Shown here piece by piece: positions 34,934 through 36,226 of a stretch of 36,226 bases of DNA. The position numbers and the translations under genes are program-made. The notes beneath the pieces are model-generated. The model worked only from the letters and a program-made list of their open reading frames with translations. It made no database searches and was not told where the DNA came from. The first letter of the stretch is position 1. The number at the start of each line of letters is the position of its first letter. Origin of the DNA: DATNBT01 sp964579765 (GTDB lineage Bacteria; Acidobacteriota; Vicinamibacteria; Vicinamibacterales; CAVVIG01); NCBI GenBank assembly GCA_964579765.1, contig CAZOIK010000183.1, positions 1-36,226 of the forward strand, given 5' to 3'.

Positions 34934-35896
34934 TCACTTCCCGCGGAAGTAGTCGATGACCTGCGTCAGGATGTCGTCGAGCGTGTGCCGCGGCGTGTAG
35001 CCGATCATCTTGGCGGCCTTGCTAAGGTCGGGCACGCGCCGGGGCATGTCCTCGAAGCCCGACTCGTACGCTTCGTCGTAAGGCACGAGCTTGATGGACG
35101 AGGTCGAGCCGGCGAGCTCCCGTACGCGTTCGGCCAGCCGGTGGATGGTGACCTCTTCCGTGTTGCCGATGTTGATCACCTGCCCGATTGCTCTCGGCTC
35201 GACGACGAGCTTCAGCAGCGCGCTCACGACGTCGGCAACGTGCGTAAACGACCGCGACTGCGTGCCGTCACCGAAGACCGTGATGGGTTCGCCGGCGAGC
35301 GCCTGGCGAACGAAGTTCGGGATGACCATCCCGTACTGGCCGGTCTGGCGAGGCCCGACTGTGTTGAAGAAGCGCACGATGATGACGGGAAGCTTCCGCT
35401 CCTTCCAATAGGCGAGCGCGAGGAACTCGTCGATCGCCTTACTGCACGCATACGCCCATCGATGCTTCGGCGTCGGGCCCATCACGAGATCCGAGTCCTC
35501 GCGGAACGGCACCTGCTCGCTCTTGCCGTATACCTCGGACGTCGATGCGATCACGACGAGCTTCTTCTTCTTGTTCGCGTGCTTCAGCACGACTTCCGTG
35601 CCGTGAACGTTGGTCTCGATGGTGTAAACCGGCTGCTCGACGATCAGCTTGACGCCGACAGCGGCCGCGAAGTGGAAGACGACCTCGCTGCGATCGATCA
35701 GTTCGGCGAGCAGGCCCTCGTTTTCGACCGAATCGATGAAGTACTCGAACCCGGCGCGCCCCTTGAGGTGTCCGATGTTGTCCATCGAGCCAGTCGACAG
35801 GTTGTCGAGCACGAGCACCTGGTGACCCGCGTTGAGCAGGGCTTCGGCCAGATGCGATCCGATGAAGCCGGCGCCGCCGGTGATGAGCGCGCGCAT
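34934..35896 (-). CDS. NAD-dependent sugar-nucleotide epimerase/dehydratase
   Basis: A 320-residue extended short-chain dehydrogenase. The NAD fold is G-G-A-G-F-I-G (7-13) and the catalytic triad is Thr/Ser119-120 (A-S-T-S-E-V-Y-G), Tyr149 and Lys153 (Y-A-C-S-K). N-T-V-G-P-R-Q and F-T-H-V-A-D-V are typical of UDP-sugar 4-epimerases, UDP-glucuronate decarboxylases and GDP-mannose-dehydratase relatives. The exact sugar is uncertain. The upstream aminotransferase overlaps it (ATGA, 35894-35898 region), so the pair likely makes an amino- or modified sugar for surface polysaccharide. Confidence 0.9.
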   Translation of the reverse strand: MRALITGGAGFIGSHLAEALLNAGHQVLVLDNLSTGSMDNIGHLKGRAGFEYFIDSVENEGLLAELIDRSEVVFHFAAAVGVKLIVEQPVYTIETNVHGTEVVLKHANKKKKLVVIASTSEVYGKSEQVPFREDSDLVMGPTPKHRWAYACSKAIDEFLALAYWKERKLPVIIVRFFNTVGPRQTGQYGMVIPNFVRQALAGEPITVFGDGTQSRSFTHVADVVSALLKLVVEPRAIGQVINIGNTEEVTIHRLAERVRELAGSTSSIKLVPYDEAYESGFEDMPRRVPDLSKAAKMIGYTPRHTLDDILTQVIDYFRGK

Positions 35897-36226
35897 CAGG
35901 CGACTCGCGCGACGGCGCCGGCGACGCGCGCTACATCAGCGTCGGGCAGCGACGGGAAGAGCGGCAGCGACAGGATCTCGTCGCAGACGCGCGCGGCGAC
36001 GGGACAGTCCGTCGGGTTGAGGCTGGTGAACGCGGGCTGGCGTGGAATAGGCACGGGATAGTGAATGAGCGTCTCGATGCCGCAGCCGGCGAGGTGTGCC
36101 TGGAGGGCGGCGCGCGCCCGGCTGCGAACGACAAATAGATGATACACGTGGCCGGCGTCGCATTCCCGCGGCACCTCGACAGGGGCGCCGGCGAGCGCGT
36201 CGCGGTAGGCCGCCGCCAGATGCCGC
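35896..36226 (-). CDS. DegT/DnrJ/EryC1-type aminotransferase, C-terminal part
   Basis: The frame is open to the window edge, so only about 109 C-terminal residues are seen. They match the end of DegT-family PLP sugar aminotransferases: R-x-L-A-A-A-Y-R-D-A-L, then H-V-Y-H-L-F-V-V-R, G-I-E-T-L-I-H-Y-P-V-P-I, and E-I-L-S-L-P-L-F-P-S-L. The PLP lysine lies outside the window. Such enzymes aminate 3- or 4-keto sugar nucleotides, which suits the downstream epimerase, whose ATG overlaps this TGA by three bases within TCA/CAT. Final helix R-V-A-G-A-V-A-R-V-A is normal. Confidence 0.87.
   Translation of the reverse strand, partial: RHLAAAYRDALAGAPVEVPRECDAGHVYHLFVVRSRARAALQAHLAGCGIETLIHYPVPIPRQPAFTSLNPTDCPVAARVCDEILSLPLFPSLPDADVARVAGAVARVA

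Overview
The window is a GC-rich, densely packed bacterial chromosome segment with 37 protein-coding genes (two cut by the window edges). It has no RNA genes, insertion sequences, CRISPR arrays or prophage genes that I can see. The gene mix suggests a Gram-negative, possibly aerobic heterotroph of the Acidobacteriota, perhaps class Vicinamibacteria. Pointers are a TonB receptor with an N-terminal carboxypeptidase-regulatory-like domain, hpnCDE squalene genes, LolA-like and beta-barrel envelope proteins, very short intergenic gaps and AT-rich micro-repeats at promoters. That placement is an inference from style and gene content, not a database result.

Layout. 1-483: 3' end of a YgfZ-type folate-binding protein. 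480-1895 (-): mutY, mutT and a small monooxygenase-fold protein, an oxidised-guanine repair operon. 1951-2487 (+): PduO-type cobalamin adenosyltransferase. 2500-3021 (-): unknown single-span membrane protein. 3107-8726 (+): hpnC-hpnD-hpnE (squalene synthesis for hopanoids), then thiI and a class II aldolase. 8723-9259 (-): zinc-ribbon Nudix hydrolase. 9288-17961 (+): long operon of def, ABC ATPase, FtsX-type permease, LolA-like periplasmic protein, outer-membrane barrel, degenerate histidine kinase, M20 dipeptidase and a divergent HhH-GPD/FeS protein.

26729-17965 (-): beta-oxidation operon fadN, two alpha/beta hydrolases, fadA, fadE, then a DUF1684 lipoprotein, a HAD phosphatase and a SirB1-family protein. 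26783-29221 (+): TonB-dependent receptor. 32365-29234 (-): fused alpha/beta E1 2-oxoacid dehydrogenase and a secreted beta-propeller protein. 32397-32738 (+): cupin. 33505-32732 (-): rhomboid protease. 36226-33698 (-): DegT aminotransferase (partial), sugar-nucleotide epimerase, STN-domain proline-rich protein and YqeY.

Most genes within a strand run overlap by 1-8 nt or lie within 16 nt, so translational coupling is likely. Converging genes abut or overlap at their stops, leaving no room for ordinary terminators. Diverging genes are separated by 22-85 nt, and TANNNT -10-like elements sit only 6-11 nt before several start codons, which suggests leaderless or near-leaderless mRNAs.

The strongest candidates for something undescribed are the ABC / LolA-like / barrel set at 9871-15161, which could form a trans-envelope lipid or lipoprotein route, and the kinase-like protein encoded right behind it, which has lost its phosphoacceptor histidine and ATP-binding motifs.
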